Shown here piece after piece: positions 45,301 to 54,449 of a stretch of 64,000 nucleotides of DNA. A program made the translations under genes and the position numbers. Position 1 is the first letter of the stretch; every line of letters starts with the position of its first letter. The stretch comes from Phormidesmis priestleyi ULC007 (lineage in GTDB: Bacteria; Cyanobacteriota; Cyanobacteriia; Leptolyngbyales; Leptolyngbyaceae). The stretch covers positions 62,001-126,000 of the forward strand of contig NZ_MPPI01000012.1 of assembly GCF_001895925.1 (NCBI RefSeq). The letters run 5' to 3'. The notes beneath the pieces were generated by a model. The model searched no databases. It had not been told where the DNA came from and was given only the letters and a program-made list of their open reading frames with translations.

Positions 45301-47998
45301 TCTGATCGCTTACTTCAGCCTCGATCGCCAGCATTTTCAGCAAACTGTTCTACAATCGCTGCAAACCCAACAACTTCAACACTGGCAAACTCTTTACAAC
45401 CAAACCTATCAGTCCCCGCTTCCGACTCCCCAATTCAATATCATCGGTTGGAACAGTAGCTATACTGGAGAACCCATTCCCCTGGAGCAAATGCAAGCGT
45501 GGGTGAGCGATCGCGTCCAGCAAATTCTTGCCCTTAAACCTAAACGCGTGCTGGAAATTGGCTGTGGCACTGGGTTGTTACTCTTTCAAATTGCGACCCA
45601 CTGTCAGAAGTATTTGGGGACAGACTTCTCAACAGCTTCTTTAGAATCGATTCAGAGTCAATTAGATCCTCTCAATCTACCTCAAGTTGAACTACTGCGC
45701 CGAATGGCAACCGATTTTGAAGGCATTGATAGTACATCGTTTGATGTTGTGGTTTTGAACTCGATCGTGCAGTATTTTCCGAGTGTAGATTACTTAATGC
45801 AGGTGCTGGAGAGAGCAATTCAGGCAGTGGCTCCGGGTGGTGTTCTGTTTCTGGGCGATGTGCGAAGCCTGCCTTTATTGATGGCTTTTCATACTTGGGT
45901 GCAGTTTTGTCAGGCAGATGCAGACATGGAACGCCCTCAACTTCAGCAACAAGTAAATCGATCGCAATTTGAGGAACCTGAACTAGCGATCGATCCCATA
46001 TTCTTTTATGCATTGCGAACTAAATTTCCTCAGATTCGACAGGTGCAAATCCGTCTCTCGCGGGGTTGCAGTCAGAATGAGATGACGCAGTTTCGCTATA
46101 ACGTTTTGCTGCATGTAGAAGATAAATTTGCGGATGCTAGTCAATCTTTGTTGCGCTCATTTGATTCAATTCAACAATATAACTGGAGACTTAATCCCAT
46201 CACGATCGAGGCGGTGCAAAAGGCTCTAATCGAGACTGAGCCAGAGATATTAAGGATTACTAACGTAGTGAACAGTCGGGTAAATGCTGCTGTCAAAACC
46301 GTAAACTGGCTACGAAACAAAGAAGCTCCAAAAACAGTTGGGCGGATGCGAGACATATTGCAGGATTCTGCTGAAATGGCGCTCAATCCTCAAGATTGGT
46401 GGGATTTAGAAGCGGTGCTGCCTTACGACGTAGAGATTACCTGGTCAACTCATTCTCACACAGGTGACTATGATGTGTTGTTGATTCGGCACGGCGTTGA
46501 TGCAACAGTTAGTTCCTATATTCCTCAGCAAATTGACCAATCTTGGCATCATTACACAAACAATCCGCTCCAGTCTCAATTTGCTCGTCAACTCATTCCT
46601 GAACTCCGTCAAGCTCTAAAACAGATCCTACCTGATTACATGGTGCCGTCTACCTTTGTGCCGCTGGAAACGCTTCCTCTCAGTGCCAATGGCAAAGTAG
46701 ATCGCCGCGCCCTCCCAATCAGTGAAGATTCAATCCACTCATCAGGCACAACAATTAGCGCCCGCAATTCCGCAGCAACCACGCCATTAACGCAAACAGA
46801 ATCAACCCTGATTGATATTTGGAGAGAACTCTTGCGACTCAAACAAGTGAATATTCACGATAACTTTTTTGAGTTGGGTGGACATTCCCTGTTAGCAACG
46901 CAAATAACCTCTCGTGTCCGCGATGTCTTTGGGCTGGAGTTGCCTTTGAAGAGCGTGTTTGAGGCTCCCACGATCGCCCAACTTGCCCCCATTCTTGAAA
47001 CCTTGCGTGATACTACTTCAATCATGCAGGTTCCCCCACTTGTTCGGCTGGATCGTTCTGCTTACCGTCACAAGCGCTCGACGTTGCCCAACGGCAATTC
47101 TCAAATCCTTCCAGACCTGCACGAAGCATCTCCACTACCCAACAATGATGTAGTCCCTGATCAATCTGTCACAGAGTCTAGATCGCCTCTAGTTCCCTTA
47201 ACCCTGGGTAACAATAAGCAACCCTTCTTCTGTGTGCATCCCATGTTTGGCGTGGTGTTTCCCTACCTTGAACTGGCGCATTATCTGGGCAGCGATCGCA
47301 GCTTCTATGGGCTTCAGCCCTTGGGACTAGACGGACAACATCCGCCCTTAACCCAGATTGAAGCGATCGCAGCCTACTACATTCGGGCAATTCAAACCCT
47401 CCAACCCCAAGGCCCTTATTTTCTGGGAGGATGGTCATTTGGTGGGCTAGTTGCCTTTGAGATGGCGCAACAACTGACCCAAGCAGGGCAACAGATTGGG
47501 CTTCTGGCAATTCTCGATACTCCTGCACCCTCCAACAAACCGTCTTTCTATCAAAGCCTCAAGTTTCTGTTGGGAACTGCTCTCTGGTCTACTCTGCCCT
47601 TTCTGCTGGACTATGGTGCGATCGTCACAAACTTATTTCAGCCCTTGCAACCTTGGAAAGCCTGGGTTTCTCGTTGGCAATGGTCTGCGATCGCCCACCT
47701 CATTCCTGAAGAGTCCCGATTGCGGCTTTTAGATGAATCTGCGATCGCTCCCATGCTGCGAATTGTCTATGCTAACGCTCAAGCAGCGTCCCGATATGTG
47801 CCGCAGCCATACCCCAACCGCATCACTTTGTTTAGAGCGGCTGAACAATCGGATGCCATTGAACCAGATCCAACTTTAGGTTGGAGTACACTGGCGAGTG
47901 ATATTCAATTACATCAGGTGCCAGGCAATCATCTATCTTTGCTGAAACAGCCCCATGTTCAAACCCTAGCTCAGCAACTCAGACCCTATCTCTTGTAG
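42344..47998 (+). CDS. Nonribosomal peptide synthetase, module 2 (dock-C-A-NMT-PCP-TE)
   Basis: 1,884 residues. Domains: TubC-type N-terminal docking domain (about 1-68, IVEFVSYLKSLDVQVFVEGD), condensation (about 80-510, HHIVADGWS intact), adenylation (from about 540, YTSGSTGTPKG near 696), a methyltransferase inserted between motifs A8 and A9 (about 985-1400, VLEIGCGTGLLL near 1068), the adenylation end (NGKVDRRALP), carrier (FFELGGHSLLA near 1508-1518) and thioesterase (about 1620-1880, Ser in GGWSFGG, His in GNHLSLL). The insertion point is that of N-methyltransferases. The pocket reads D-A-F-L-I-G-A-I-W; I give no amino acid for it. TE ends the assembly line by hydrolysis or cyclisation. 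Confidence 0.96.
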   Translation: MTNSTIVEFVSYLKSLDVQVFVEGDRDASLNEIRLRCTAPEGTLTTELRQELADRKAELVSYLHDLRSHSTQPNSMIQPTVPGRVFPLSFAQQRLWFLYQLTPDNPFYNVPAAIRLTGTLDQNALQRSFHEIVRRHAALRATFTILDGSPVQVIEPDVKVELSVVNLQTVALSDRDRFSQQLATAEAQRPFNLTTDRLLRVTLLQFDSTESVLLLTMHHIVADGWSLGVLIRELACCYTAFVENQTPILPPLQIQYTDFSCWQRNWLQGEVLEEQLAYWREQLRDLSVLCLPSDRPRPAVQTYQGATYLLQIPPTLTQALEVLSQQTGASLFMTLIAAFQTLLYRYTGQEDIAIGSPIANRHRSELEGLIGFFVNSLVMRSNLSDHPTFRELLERVRDVALEAYRHQDLPFEKLVEELDPERDLNRNPLFQVAFALQNAPMQPLKLPGLMLEPAPLESGSTRFDLEVHLWEPAHGLRSLWTSQEGLSGFISYSTDLFDRDRIKRLVGHFQTLLEGIVTNPDTRLSNLPLLTAAEQQQIFAEWNPIDTECTNNHCFHQIFEAQVHDTPEAIAIVSEQGSLTYRELNQQADRLAQTLRQMGVRADDLVGLCVDRADIVIGILGILKAGGAYVPLDPNYPSDRLHFMLTDTQVSILLTQSWLVESLPVSQAKILCLDQPLPLNLEPCEVVPLTPEHLAYVIYTSGSTGTPKGVLLSHRGLCNIVEAQQHVFHSSRNSRILQFSSLSFDASIFEIALAFGSGGTLYISPKAAQLPGMSLVQFLKDNAITHALLTPAVLAVLPFAELPALQVLITGGEACSSQVVDRWAANRHFFNAYGPTETTIWATVAELYPGNNPLKIGRPILNTQVYILDANLNLVPVGIPGELYIGGQGLARGYLNRPELTAERFIDLGLPNSKTQTLKTTRLYKTGDRACYCTDGTIEFLGRVDHQIKIRGFRVELGEIEATLERHSAIRDAVVITSGETSSEMRLIAYFSLDRQHFQQTVLQSLQTQQLQHWQTLYNQTYQSPLPTPQFNIIGWNSSYTGEPIPLEQMQAWVSDRVQQILALKPKRVLEIGCGTGLLLFQIATHCQKYLGTDFSTASLESIQSQLDPLNLPQVELLRRMATDFEGIDSTSFDVVVLNSIVQYFPSVDYLMQVLERAIQAVAPGGVLFLGDVRSLPLLMAFHTWVQFCQADADMERPQLQQQVNRSQFEEPELAIDPIFFYALRTKFPQIRQVQIRLSRGCSQNEMTQFRYNVLLHVEDKFADASQSLLRSFDSIQQYNWRLNPITIEAVQKALIETEPEILRITNVVNSRVNAAVKTVNWLRNKEAPKTVGRMRDILQDSAEMALNPQDWWDLEAVLPYDVEITWSTHSHTGDYDVLLIRHGVDATVSSYIPQQIDQSWHHYTNNPLQSQFARQLIPELRQALKQILPDYMVPSTFVPLETLPLSANGKVDRRALPISEDSIHSSGTTISARNSAATTPLTQTESTLIDIWRELLRLKQVNIHDNFFELGGHSLLATQITSRVRDVFGLELPLKSVFEAPTIAQLAPILETLRDTTSIMQVPPLVRLDRSAYRHKRSTLPNGNSQILPDLHEASPLPNNDVVPDQSVTESRSPLVPLTLGNNKQPFFCVHPMFGVVFPYLELAHYLGSDRSFYGLQPLGLDGQHPPLTQIEAIAAYYIRAIQTLQPQGPYFLGGWSFGGLVAFEMAQQLTQAGQQIGLLAILDTPAPSNKPSFYQSLKFLLGTALWSTLPFLLDYGAIVTNLFQPLQPWKAWVSRWQWSAIAHLIPEESRLRLLDESAIAPMLRIVYANAQAASRYVPQPYPNRITLFRAAEQSDAIEPDPTLGWSTLASDIQLHQVPGNHLSLLKQPHVQTLAQQLRPYLL

Positions 47999-48096
47999 AG
48001 AAGTCTCGTTCTAACCTTAGAGGGTTACACCCGTTTCGATCTTTCTCGTAATCTCAACTCAGTTTAATTCTCTACTCCAGAAGGTTTAATCCCATT

Positions 48097-49212
48097 ATGT
48101 TTATGCCCCTCGATTTTTTGTTGCGGCTACTGTCGAATCTGCTGGTAATTCCCATTCTTGGAGGTGGAGCTTACATTCTCTATCAGTGGTATGAGGGTGA
48201 GCTGGTTAGCGATCGCTGGTTATTTCTGGGGGTGGGGCTGCTGTTGTGGTCATTTTTGGGTTTTCTACCCATCTTGTTGCTCCGTCGCCCTGGTCAGGAT
48301 GAACCTAAACCGCATCGTAGTAGCCGAGTTCATCGCTTGACCCGACCAGATGGCAGCGAAATCCAAGTCGAATTTTATGGATCTGATCTCGCTCCAACCC
48401 TGATCCTCACTCACGGTTGGGGCCCCGATAGCACTGCCTGGTATTACGCTAAGAAGCAACTCACCGATCAGTTTCGCGTGATTGTCTGGGATCTACCCGG
48501 TTTAGGAAAATCTAAAAAGCCGAATAATCGCGATTATTCCTTGGAGAAATATGCCCGTGACTTGGAAGCAGTAATCACATTGGCAGGAGACCAACCTGTC
48601 GTTTTGGTGGGGCACAGCATGGGAGCTATGATTTTGCTGACCTTCTGCCGCTTGTTTCCAGAACATCTAGGGCAACGAGTAGCGGGTTTAATCCTCGTAG
48701 ACGGTACGTATACGAATCCGCTCAAAACCGCCATTCTCAGTAAGCTGCTGCCGACATTGCAGAAACCCTTGCTGGAACCGTTGCTTCACCTGGCGATCGT
48801 CCTTTCTCCCCTGCTGTGGTTCGCAAGTTGGCTCAGCTACTTGAACGGTTCAACGCTGTTAACGACTGAAATTTCTGGATTCACGGGCAGAGAAACACGG
48901 GGACAACTCAATTTCTCTAGTTTGGTTGGCATCAAGGCATCACCAGGAGTTCTGGTACAAGGAGTTCTGGCGATGTTCAAGTTCGACGAAACAGCAACGT
49001 TGCCTAAAATCTCCGTTCCCACGCTGGTTGTGGTGGGCAAATCTGATATTGCTACACGACCCTTCGCTAGCGAACGCATGAGCCAGGAAGTGCCTCAAGC
49101 AGAACTAAGTATATTGTCTCCAGGGGGGCACATGGCACTGATGGAGCGCAATCAACAATTTGCAGAAGTCGTTCGGACATTTAGTCATTCCTGCTTGAGT
49201 TTAAGAAGGTGA
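48097..49212 (+). CDS. Membrane-anchored alpha/beta hydrolase
   Basis: A 371-residue protein. Two hydrophobic helices at the N-terminus (about 9-28 and 42-62) would anchor it. The alpha/beta-hydrolase body follows, with oxyanion HGWGPDSTAWYY, nucleophile elbow GHSMGA and a late histidine in SPGGHMALMER. It starts 98 bp after the synthetase stop, in the same direction, so it may be the last gene of the peptide locus. It could hydrolyse or transfer the product at the membrane, act as a resistance enzyme, or be unrelated. It converges with the histidine kinase. Confidence 0.85.
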   Translation: MFMPLDFLLRLLSNLLVIPILGGGAYILYQWYEGELVSDRWLFLGVGLLLWSFLGFLPILLLRRPGQDEPKPHRSSRVHRLTRPDGSEIQVEFYGSDLAPTLILTHGWGPDSTAWYYAKKQLTDQFRVIVWDLPGLGKSKKPNNRDYSLEKYARDLEAVITLAGDQPVVLVGHSMGAMILLTFCRLFPEHLGQRVAGLILVDGTYTNPLKTAILSKLLPTLQKPLLEPLLHLAIVLSPLLWFASWLSYLNGSTLLTTEISGFTGRETRGQLNFSSLVGIKASPGVLVQGVLAMFKFDETATLPKISVPTLVVVGKSDIATRPFASERMSQEVPQAELSILSPGGHMALMERNQQFAEVVRTFSHSCLSLRR

Positions 49213-49235
49213 GTGATTTGGGGCTTTACTCCATC

Positions 49236-51089
49236 TTATCTCGCCGTCTCGCTGTCTCGCTTCACCGGAATCTCAACCCAAAAAGTGGTTCCTCGCCCGA
49301 TCGTCGAGTCGCACCAGATCAGTCCTTGATGCTTCTCAACCACAATCTGATAACTAATCGACATCCCCATCCCGGTGCCTTTACCCACAGGCTTTGTGGT
49401 GAAGAATGGGTCAAAAATGCGCTGCTGCACTTCCTGTGACATGCCCATCCCATTGTCGGTGATGCAGATCCTCACATGGTCAGCATTGGATTGCTGGGTC
49501 GTGATTTGAATGGCAGCATCGCTTTGATCTTCCAGAGCATCCAGAGCATTGCTCAAGATATTCATGAACACTTGATTAAGTTGTCCTGGGTAGCACTCCA
49601 CCAAAGGCAGATCGCCGTATTTTTTGATGCTTTGCACCTCGGTATGAGCAGTGGCTTTAAAGCGATGTTGCAGAATTAATAAGGTACTGTTGATGCCTTC
49701 GTGAATATCAACAGGTTTAACCTCTGCCTGGTCGAGGCGCGAGAAATTTCGCAGAGACAGGACAATCTCACGAATGCGATCGACACCCATTCGCATTGAA
49801 TCAAAAACCTTGGGTAAGTCTTCTGTCAAAAATTCCATATCGATCGCGGCTGCCTGTTCCCTGATTTCAGAGTGTGGATTGAGAGAATGTTTTTGGTAAA
49901 GCTGAAGGAGTTTGAGTAAATCCTGTGTGTATTCATGGGCATGGGTAATATTGCCGAAGATGAAGTTCACGGGATTGTTAATCTCATGGGCAACCCCAGC
50001 TACTAGACTTCCTAGAGCAGACATTTTTTCACTTTGAATCAGTCGAAGCTGTGACTGTTGCAGTTGATCTAATGTCGTCGATAGCTTGGCAGTGCGCTCT
50101 GAGACTCGCTGTTCTAAAAGTTCATTCGATTTTTTAAGCTGTCCTTGTTCAATTGCCTGCACCTGCCAAAGCACCGCAATCATGGCTGCTGCGAGTCCGG
50201 CGATCGCAACGGCAATCAGATCAAGTGCCTGTAATGGTGATTCAAGATTTTCGCGAGGAATCACCAGCGCCACTGACCAATCGGCTTCTGTAAGCGGCAG
50301 GTAAGCCACATATTTCCAGGTGCCATCCAGGAACAATAACTCAATTCCCTGTTGCCGATTGATCATTCGTTGGGCGATCGCCGCCAGATTGCGATCGCTC
50401 GACTCAACCATTTTGGGAGCTGAGTTTCTCAATGCCAACAACATCGCTGGATTGGGATGGGCGATCGCTTCCCCCGTCGAATTAATCGCAAACGCATAGC
50501 TATTGTCACCATACTTGATGCTGTTCACCACTTGCGCGATGCGATCGAGGCGCACTAAGGTGTGAATTTCTCCAATCGGAGAACTGGTCGTGTCAAAGGT
50601 CTGCCGAATCGGAGCAGCAATGACAATAGTGGGAATTTTGGTAGCCCGACTGATCAGGGGATCGCTAACGTTGGTGTGTCCTGCCAGTGCCTTTTGAAAG
50701 TACGGGCGATCGCTGATATTTGCGGGACTGCCTCCGATGACATTACGCCATCCATCGGACTGGGCGATCGCGAGCGCATAGACATCATTAAAGCGCAACA
50801 CCTCTGTTTTGAGGTAAGGTTCGGCGATCGCCCAGTTCATCGACTTCACAGTGGCAGTGTTCGCCAAAGTCTCAACATACACCTTAAGAGCTGCAAGCCA
50901 GTGTTCGATGTCATCTCCGCCTTGTTGCACTTCTAAGAAAGCATTTTTCTTTAAGCTCTCCAACATCGCATTGCGAACAACCTGATAGCTATAATATGCG
51001 CCCAAACTCACGATCAGCGTAGTGCCGCCGATTAAGAGTCGCATCAAAAAATTACGCTGAGATTTAGAAACTTTCTTAAGCAATTGCAT
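49236..51089 (-). CDS. Cache-domain sensor histidine kinase
   Basis: ATG 51089 begins MQLLKKVSKSQRNFLMRLLI; a longer frame reaches 51161 but overlaps the end of the upstream gene. The 617-residue protein has a first membrane helix (about 14-36), a periplasmic dCache-like sensor (about 40-280) containing ISDRPYFQKALAG and a second helix (about 290-310). A coiled coil leads to HisKA (SLVAGVAHEINNPVNFI, His about 365). The HATPase has N in NILSNALDAL, ITDNGMGM and GKGTGMGMSISYQIV. There is no receiver domain and no response regulator next door. It follows the binding-protein gene by 20 bp, so ligand sensing may involve that protein. Confidence 0.93.
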   Translation of the reverse strand: MQLLKKVSKSQRNFLMRLLIGGTTLIVSLGAYYSYQVVRNAMLESLKKNAFLEVQQGGDDIEHWLAALKVYVETLANTATVKSMNWAIAEPYLKTEVLRFNDVYALAIAQSDGWRNVIGGSPANISDRPYFQKALAGHTNVSDPLISRATKIPTIVIAAPIRQTFDTTSSPIGEIHTLVRLDRIAQVVNSIKYGDNSYAFAINSTGEAIAHPNPAMLLALRNSAPKMVESSDRNLAAIAQRMINRQQGIELLFLDGTWKYVAYLPLTEADWSVALVIPRENLESPLQALDLIAVAIAGLAAAMIAVLWQVQAIEQGQLKKSNELLEQRVSERTAKLSTTLDQLQQSQLRLIQSEKMSALGSLVAGVAHEINNPVNFIFGNITHAHEYTQDLLKLLQLYQKHSLNPHSEIREQAAAIDMEFLTEDLPKVFDSMRMGVDRIREIVLSLRNFSRLDQAEVKPVDIHEGINSTLLILQHRFKATAHTEVQSIKKYGDLPLVECYPGQLNQVFMNILSNALDALEDQSDAAIQITTQQSNADHVRICITDNGMGMSQEVQQRIFDPFFTTKPVGKGTGMGMSISYQIVVEKHQGLIWCDSTIGRGTTFWVEIPVKRDSETAR

Positions 51090-51108
51090 AAATGATTCCG
51101 CTGACCGC

Positions 51109-51990
51109 CTATTGAATCGGGCGCTCTCCTGGTAAAAGGGGTTGAGTCGGTAAGTTCTCAAAGGAAATCTTGAGCCATTTTTCTTGAAGGGGCTTCAACT
51201 CACCCTGTTCTCGCAGGCTAGTGAGGAAGTGGTTGAGCAAATCGAGTAGGGCTTGATTGCCTTTTTTGACTGCCCACCCTGCGTAAGATTTGCGGCTCAC
51301 CCGTTTGCCTAGCTCAAAGATGGCGGGCTTTTCATTCACCAATACTGAAAGCGAAACAATGTTGTGTAGCACAGCATCCAGTCGCCCATTCAGTAAGTCT
51401 TGATAGGCTTCTGCAAAGCCGCGATATTGCTTGACCTGCCCGATCGCGCCGCCTTGTTGCTTGAGTTTGGCTTCTAGATCAGGAATAGCAGCAAAAGAAA
51501 CTCCACCCTGTTGGATACCCAAAACTTTGCCTGAGAGGTCGCTGAGAGTTTTGATCGAGGTATCGTCTTTGCGTTTGATGTAGGCGATCGTAGATTCGGC
51601 GATCGGCCCTGTAAAGTCGAGCAGTTTAGCCCGTTCATCGGTGATGCCAACTGCGGTCAGCGCCACATCATATTTCCCTTCTGCAACGCCGGGAAGAATG
51701 CCCTGCCAGGGCAAAATCTCTTGCCGAATCTCGAAAGGAACTACTTTTCTCAGGCGATCTAACAGTTCATGGTCAAAGCCTGTTGGCTTGCCATTCACCA
51801 AAAACTCGAAGGGTGGATAATCATCCTCAGTGGCAACCACTAAATATCCACGTTTTTTAATCTGATTCAGCAGGTCGTTGCTGACACTCAGCGATGAGCG
51901 ACTTTGGGATGGGTTCGTACAACCATGAACCAGCGAAGTGAGTAGCAGACTCGCTCCAGCCTGAAGAAAAAAACGTCTGTAAATGGACAT
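51109..51990 (-). CDS. Amino-acid-type periplasmic binding lipoprotein
   Basis: ATG 51990 gives MSIYRRFFLQAGASLLLTSL then VHGC: a twin-arginine-like n-region and a lipobox. An in-frame ATG at 52050 would add 20 residues. The 293-residue mature fold is the SBP_bac_3 type: YLVVATEDDYPPFEFLVNGK, GFDHELLDRL, DVALTAVGITDERAKLLDFT, and the ligand-contact DLSGKVLGIQQGG. No permease or ATPase is nearby; the partner is a histidine kinase 20 bp downstream, which suggests a solute-sensing pair rather than uptake. Confidence 0.9.
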   Translation of the reverse strand: MSIYRRFFLQAGASLLLTSLVHGCTNPSQSRSSLSVSNDLLNQIKKRGYLVVATEDDYPPFEFLVNGKPTGFDHELLDRLRKVVPFEIRQEILPWQGILPGVAEGKYDVALTAVGITDERAKLLDFTGPIAESTIAYIKRKDDTSIKTLSDLSGKVLGIQQGGVSFAAIPDLEAKLKQQGGAIGQVKQYRGFAEAYQDLLNGRLDAVLHNIVSLSVLVNEKPAIFELGKRVSRKSYAGWAVKKGNQALLDLLNHFLTSLREQGELKPLQEKWLKISFENLPTQPLLPGERPIQ

Positions 51991-52077
51991 CGCTTTTGCA
52001 AATCGGAAACTCTCTCTAGAAGGTGCCCCGATCGTTAGCGATTTCCTCATCTCTAGAGAACAAGAATAGTAAAAATA

Positions 52078-52250
52078 CCTCAGTTCGACAGAAGTGGTTC
52101 ACTACGATTGTTAATTCGGGCAGCCCCCTAAATCCCCCATTCTGGGGGACTTCAAGCCAAAATCTCCGGTTCAAAGTCCCCCAAATTGGGGGATTTAGGG
52201 GGCAGAAGCCGCTCTTGACGAAGCGAAAAGGCTCATCGAACTGACGTTAA
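52078..52250. repeat. Palindromic mobile-like element, copy 5
   Basis: About 173 bp in reverse orientation compared with copy 4. The right end is intact (TCGAACTGACGTTAA); the left end is eroded (CCTCAGTTCGACAGAAG). The core CCCCCTAAATCCCCCATTCT pairs with CCCCCAAATTGGGGGATTTA. TAAAAAT occurs just outside the left end (52070-52076) and at the right edge (52248-52254), possibly a target duplication. Confidence 0.82.
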
Positions 52251-52267
52251 AAATGCCTTTACAGATT

Positions 52268-52310
52268 AAAACTCTCAAAGGTCACTTAGCTGTTGACCCT
52301 TGAGAGTTTT
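52268..52310 (-). terminator. Strong hairpin terminator of the catalase gene
   Basis: AAAACTCTCAAAGGTCA and TGACCCTTGAGAGTTTT form a 17-bp stem with one mismatch around nine bases, flanked by A's on the left and T's on the right. It lies 34 bp after the catalase stop; read on the minus strand the T-run follows the stem. Confidence 0.85.
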
Positions 52311-52343
52311 GTTAGTCAATCAGGTTCTAGTCCCTGCGCTTCT

Positions 52344-54449
52344 TTAGGCGGGCACTTTCTGTTTGCTAGTGCGAGTCCAGAAACGATGTTGGGCGATCGC
52401 TTCCACAAACGACTTCGCAACTTTACTCAAGTCAGAAGGTATTTTGGCACTAATCACTCCCTGATCATTCTGGGGAGAACGATCTGAAAGCGTGATGCCT
52501 TGAATGCTAGACTCTTTCAGCAACTCGACCCCTTCGCCTGTTGCCGCGATCGCTTTGCAGTGCCGAAACGCCTCATCAATAAAGTGAATGGCATCCCCGT
52601 TTGCTTTAAGGGTTGCAATACTCTGAGCGCCGCCAGGAACATAAATCGCATCAAACATGACTGAGGCACTGGTCAAGAAAGTTTTATCGACCTTCAACTC
52701 TTTACCTTTTGCGTCTTTGATCGTGCCCATAAATTTCGCCACGATCTGCGCTTGTGCCCCCGCTTCTGTCAGCGCTTGTTTAATGGCGGTGACTTGTTCA
52801 GCGTCTACACCATCCGCCGCCAAGATTGCCACCTTGCGACCTTTTGCCGTTTTGACTGCCAATTGTTCTTGACTAACAGCAGGTGAACTTTGTCCATGAT
52901 TTTCAGTCACGGGCTGAGTCGGTGCCGCGACACCAACCCCGATCGCGACTAGTTTTGCCAGTTCATGATCGACATGGTTTAGGCGATCGACCATCCGTTC
53001 ACGCACGCCTTGATCTCCGACTTTGCCGATCTCAAAATGGGCTGCTTCAACCAAATGCTCTTTTTCGGCTGCTGATAGGCTATTCCAAAACAAGGTGGCT
53101 TGACTGAAATGTTCGCCAAAGCTGGGGCTACGCTCCCTGACTTTGTGCCCTTCAACTCGTTCTGGGTAGTGAACATAGCCTTCCGTTTCAGAAGGGGCAG
53201 GTTGTCCTCCACCCAAAGAGTTTGGGAAGTAATTTACCCGACTGGTCTTCACCTCCGCCTGCATCCGTCCATCTTGCTGATTGTTGTGGAACGGGCAAAC
53301 CGGACGGTTAATCGGCAAACTAGCAAAGTTTGGGCTGCCGAGCCGATGGAGTTGAGTATCGTGATAGGAAAACAGGCGACCTTGCAACAATGGATCGTCG
53401 CTGAAATCAATTCCGGGCACCACGTTTGAGGGCTGGAAGGCAACTTGTTCCGTTTCAGCAAAGAAATTGTCAGGGTTGCGATTCAACACCATTTTACCGA
53501 TCGGACGCACGGGCACGAGTTCTTCAGGAATGATCTTGGTCGAGTCAAGAATATCAAAGTCGAAGCTGTGTTCGTCTTCTTCCTCAATGATCTGAATGCC
53601 TAACTCAAACTCTGGATAGTCGCCTTGTTCGATCGACTCCCACAAATCGCGGCGCTGGAAGTCAGGATCTTTCCCTGCTATTTTCTGGGCTTCGTCAAAG
53701 GCTAGGGAATGCACTCCTAAAATTGGCTTCCAGTGAAATTTCACGAAGCGAGATTTGCCTTCAGCATTCACGAAGCGATAGGTATGAACGCCAAACCCCT
53801 GCATCCGACTAAAGCTGCGGGGTAGGGTGCGATCGCTGAGCAACCACATGATCATATGGGTAGATTCGGGCACGAGCGAAATGAAATCCCAAAAGCTAGG
53901 ATGCGCCGTAGACGCTTGCGGAATTTCGTTGTCAGGTTCGGGCTTAATTGCATGAACAATGTCTGGAAACTTGATGGCATCTTGAATAAAGAAGACGGGA
54001 ATATTGTTTCCCACAAAGTCGTAGTTGCCCTCTTGAGTATAGAACTTCACCGAGAAGCCGCGCACATCGCGAACAGAATCGGCTGATCCGCGCGAACCTC
54101 CCACTGTTGAAAAGCGAGCAAAGACAGGCGTTTGAATAGCTGGATCTTGTAAAAACTGGGCTTTGGTATATTCTGCCAGTGACTCATAAACTTGGAAGTA
54201 GCCATGTGCGCCTGCACCACGAGCATGAACCACCCGTTCGGGGATGCGTTCGCGATCGAAGTGCGTCAGCTTTTCTTGAAAATGGAAATCTTGTTTGAGG
54301 GAAGGCCCACGATTACCAGCTTTCAACGAATTGTCTGTGTTGTCTACTACGACTCCTTGATTAGTCGTGAGTTGCTCACCCGCATCAACCTGAAACTGCT
54401 CTAAAGATTCAGTTTTTGCCGTTTTTTTGGGCTGAGATTGCTCAGTCAT
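52344..54449 (-). CDS. katE: Large-subunit (HPII-type) catalase
   Basis: Decomposes hydrogen peroxide in the cytosol using heme. The 701-residue length and the extra C-terminal domain of about 150 residues (from about 550, [20 protein letters not shown]-1/PfpI-like flavodoxin fold) mark the clade-2 large catalases. The catalytic His75 is in [13 protein letters not shown], Asn in [18 protein letters not shown], and the heme tyrosine in [14 protein letters not shown]. The partial SOD/ROS genes expected in stress operons are not near. It has its own terminator. Confidence 0.97.
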   Translation of the reverse strand: MTEQSQPKKTAKTESLEQFQVDAGEQLTTNQGVVVDNTDNSLKAGNRGPSLKQDFHFQEKLTHFDRERIPERVVHARGAGAHGYFQVYESLAEYTKAQFLQDPAIQTPVFARFSTVGGSRGSADSVRDVRGFSVKFYTQEGNYDFVGNNIPVFFIQDAIKFPDIVHAIKPEPDNEIPQASTAHPSFWDFISLVPESTHMIMWLLSDRTLPRSFSRMQGFGVHTYRFVNAEGKSRFVKFHWKPILGVHSLAFDEAQKIAGKDPDFQRRDLWESIEQGDYPEFELGIQIIEEEDEHSFDFDILDSTKIIPEELVPVRPIGKMVLNRNPDNFFAETEQVAFQPSNVVPGIDFSDDPLLQGRLFSYHDTQLHRLGSPNFASLPINRPVCPFHNNQQDGRMQAEVKTSRVNYFPNSLGGGQPAPSETEGYVHYPERVEGHKVRERSPSFGEHFSQATLFWNSLSAAEKEHLVEAAHFEIGKVGDQGVRERMVDRLNHVDHELAKLVAIGVGVAAPTQPVTENHGQSSPAVSQEQLAVKTAKGRKVAILAADGVDAEQVTAIKQALTEAGAQAQIVAKFMGTIKDAKGKELKVDKTFLTSASVMFDAIYVPGGAQSIATLKANGDAIHFIDEAFRHCKAIAATGEGVELLKESSIQGITLSDRSPQNDQGVISAKIPSDLSKVAKSFVEAIAQHRFWTRTSKQKVPA

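Noticed and set aside
37148-49212. Complete tRNA-integrated island with attachment sites
   Set aside because: No second copy of the tRNA 3' end and no integrase could be found; kept only as a low-interest suggestion.
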